DNA of 6,423 bases from Clostridia bacterium (GTDB taxonomy: Bacteria > Bacillota > Clostridia > Oscillospirales > CAG-272): NCBI GenBank assembly GCA_017395885.1, contig JAFQNM010000137.1:1-6423 (forward strand), read 5' to 3'. Below are positions 5,051 through 6,423 of this stretch, in pieces. The notes under the pieces are model-generated. The model had not been told where the DNA came from and did not search any database. It worked only from the letters and a program-made list of their open reading frames with translations. The position numbers and the translations under genes are program-made. How positions within the stretch are numbered: the first letter of the stretch is position 1; each line of letters opens with the position of its first letter.

Positions 5051-6423
5051 ATAAAAACTCCTCTCCGTCAGCTGCTTTCACAAATTCAAACGAAATAAGA
5101 TCCGCAGAGCCTTCTCCTCTGTAGTGGAAATACAAGGGATAAACGCCTGTAGGTATAATTCCCTTTGCAACAAATCTTTTCCTTGTGCCAAACGTATCAG
5201 AAAGCTGAATTGTTCCCACAGGATCTCCTTCAGGCTCAATCGTTATATCAACTGTCGCATCGCAATCGCTCACAAACGTGGCAAAAACCGTGCTCTTATC
5301 CTTAAAATCAAAGTATTTGTAACCGACAAAGGAGCCGTTCTTCATATTTTTAATATATTGATCGTCCCCGTCTTCCCTGTCGCTGCCGCTTTGCGTTATA
5401 TAAGGCGCATCCGGCCGCGAAACGCATATATTGCAGGCAATTCCTGCACCGTAGATTCCGGAGGCCTGAAGAGGAGCGCCGTTAAGACCGCAGCTTGTTA
5501 TCTCTGCCTGTGAAAAATCACCGTTATCATTAACCGTAATTTCCTCTGCACAAGCCTGACGTGAATAGTCTGTGTTATTTGTATGCCTGTGATAAAATAT
5601 GTAAAACTTACCGTTTATCTCAACGAGACCGCCGTGGTTATTTCCTGTATGATTTATTGGCTCAGTTCGGCCGTTGATGCCGATGTCTCCGTTACTTACA
5701 AGCCTTCCCTTATATTTAAACGGTCCCTCCGGAGCATTTGAAACAGCGTAGCAAAGCTCTTGAAAATGCTCGGATGAGTATACAAAATAATACTTTTCGA
5801 AGAACTTACGTATGCTTGGAGCTTCAAAGAAGCCATGTCCGGCAAAGGAGGTCCCTTCAGCTATATTACAACCGGGAGCAACAAGAACAGGATCTGTTTT
5901 CATCGTGACCATATCGTCACAAAGCTCAATATGATGGCATCCCTCAGTTCTCCATCGCCTCAGATGCTCCCTAAGCTCACCCATGCCGTCAGTGGGAGAA
6001 AATCCCATATAGAGATGGATCCTGCCATCATTGTCAACGATAACCGCCGGGTCAAAAACGTAAGCATCACCTGCTTTTGTGCCGTAGATCCTGCCTTCAG
6101 CAGTTTTCATATGACCTAAGAACTCATATTTGCCGGCAGGAGTATCGCAAACCGCAACAGACATTGCCAAATGGTTATTAAGAGCATAATACAGATAGTA
6201 TCTTCCATCAGGGCCGCGGCAGCAATCAGGTGCATAGCCACAATACTCCCCATCAGCATTAAGAGGATCTTTTTTTATATCGAATATTTCTCCGTGAAAC
6301 TGCCAATCAGAAAGGTCATTAAGCGGAGCTGACCAGCAAACGTAATTGTTTAAGCAGTAATTATCACCGTTGAAGCGATCGTGGCTACCGTACAAATATA
6401 ACCTGTCTTCGAAAATGTGAGGC
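5037..6423 (-). CDS. Glycoside hydrolase family 43 enzyme with C-terminal CBM6-like domain, N-terminus cut by window edge
   Basis: GH43 enzymes are inverting five-bladed beta-propellers, mostly xylosidases, arabinofuranosidases and related hemicellulases. The reading frame is open to the edge. The TTG at 6395 is not the start, because the frame continues upstream as PHIFEDRLYLYGSHD, a conserved early GH43 motif. 461 residues are visible; numbered from that proline, YGSHDRFNG starts at 11, the pKa-modulating Asp is likely 124 in VFDPAV, the acid Glu is 200 in FFEAPSIRK, and NHGG is near 262. The catalytic base Asp should lie just outside the window. From about 325 the sequence (VGTIQLSDTFGTRKRF, then GVYPLYFHYRGEG) resembles a family 6 carbohydrate-binding module. 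Export cannot be judged without the N-terminus. It overlaps the reductase gene downstream by 14 bases. Exact sugar specificity is not readable. Confidence 0.92.
   Translation of the reverse strand, partial: PHIFEDRLYLYGSHDRFNGDNYCLNNYVCWSAPLNDLSDWQFHGEIFDIKKDPLNADGEYCGYAPDCCRGPDGRYYLYYALNNHLAMSVAVCDTPAGKYEFLGHMKTAEGRIYGTKAGDAYVFDPAVIVDNDGRIHLYMGFSPTDGMGELREHLRRWRTEGCHHIELCDDMVTMKTDPVLVAPGCNIAEGTSFAGHGFFEAPSIRKFFEKYYFVYSSEHFQELCYAVSNAPEGPFKYKGRLVSNGDIGINGRTEPINHTGNNHGGLVEINGKFYIFYHRHTNNTDYSRQACAEEITVNDNGDFSQAEITSCGLNGAPLQASGIYGAGIACNICVSRPDAPYITQSGSDREDGDDQYIKNMKNGSFVGYKYFDFKDKSTVFATFVSDCDATVDITIEPEGDPVGTIQLSDTFGTRKRFVAKGIIPTGVYPLYFHYRGEGSADLISFEFVKAADGEEFLYDKN

Overview
This is a 6.4 kb stretch in which every supported gene lies on the minus strand, so it is best read from right to left. 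The ylxM-ffh pair, near-consensus sigma-A-type promoters (TTGACA, 17 bp, TATACT or TAAAAT), strong GGAGG ribosome binding sites, type III pantothenate kinase, an ECF-type vitamin S component and a GH43 enzyme together suggest a Gram-positive Firmicute. The likeliest fit is a plant-polysaccharide-using gut Clostridia member; the lineage is inference.

Right end (6423-3841): a glycoside hydrolase family 43 enzyme, cut by the window edge at its N-terminus, overlaps by 14 bases an aldo/keto reductase carrying two 4Fe-4S cysteine motifs. The pair ends in a hairpin that starts at the reductase stop codon, and probably forms the tail of a carbohydrate-use operon.

Middle (3808-2109): coaX (type III pantothenate kinase) has its own excellent promoter and an unusually long (~150 nt), highly structured leader. 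It is followed by an integral membrane ECF transporter S component with its own candidate promoter and a second structured leader that abuts its Shine-Dalgarno. The natural reading is vitamin B5 uptake plus the first step of CoA synthesis; the pantothenate specificity of the transporter is inferred from the neighbour. The two leaders are the best candidates for something undescribed.

Left (2096-1): a small flavodoxin-like protein stands alone between a near-consensus promoter with two dyads and a strong hairpin terminator. Immediately after that terminator a strong promoter drives ylxM and ffh, the regulator-like accessory protein and the GTPase of the signal recognition particle. ffh runs off the left edge. 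The annotated starts of ylxM and coaX are set at internal ATGs because these are the ones with ribosome binding sites at correct spacing. No gene-free stretch exceeds 300 bases. No tRNA, rRNA, CRISPR or insertion sequence was recognised.
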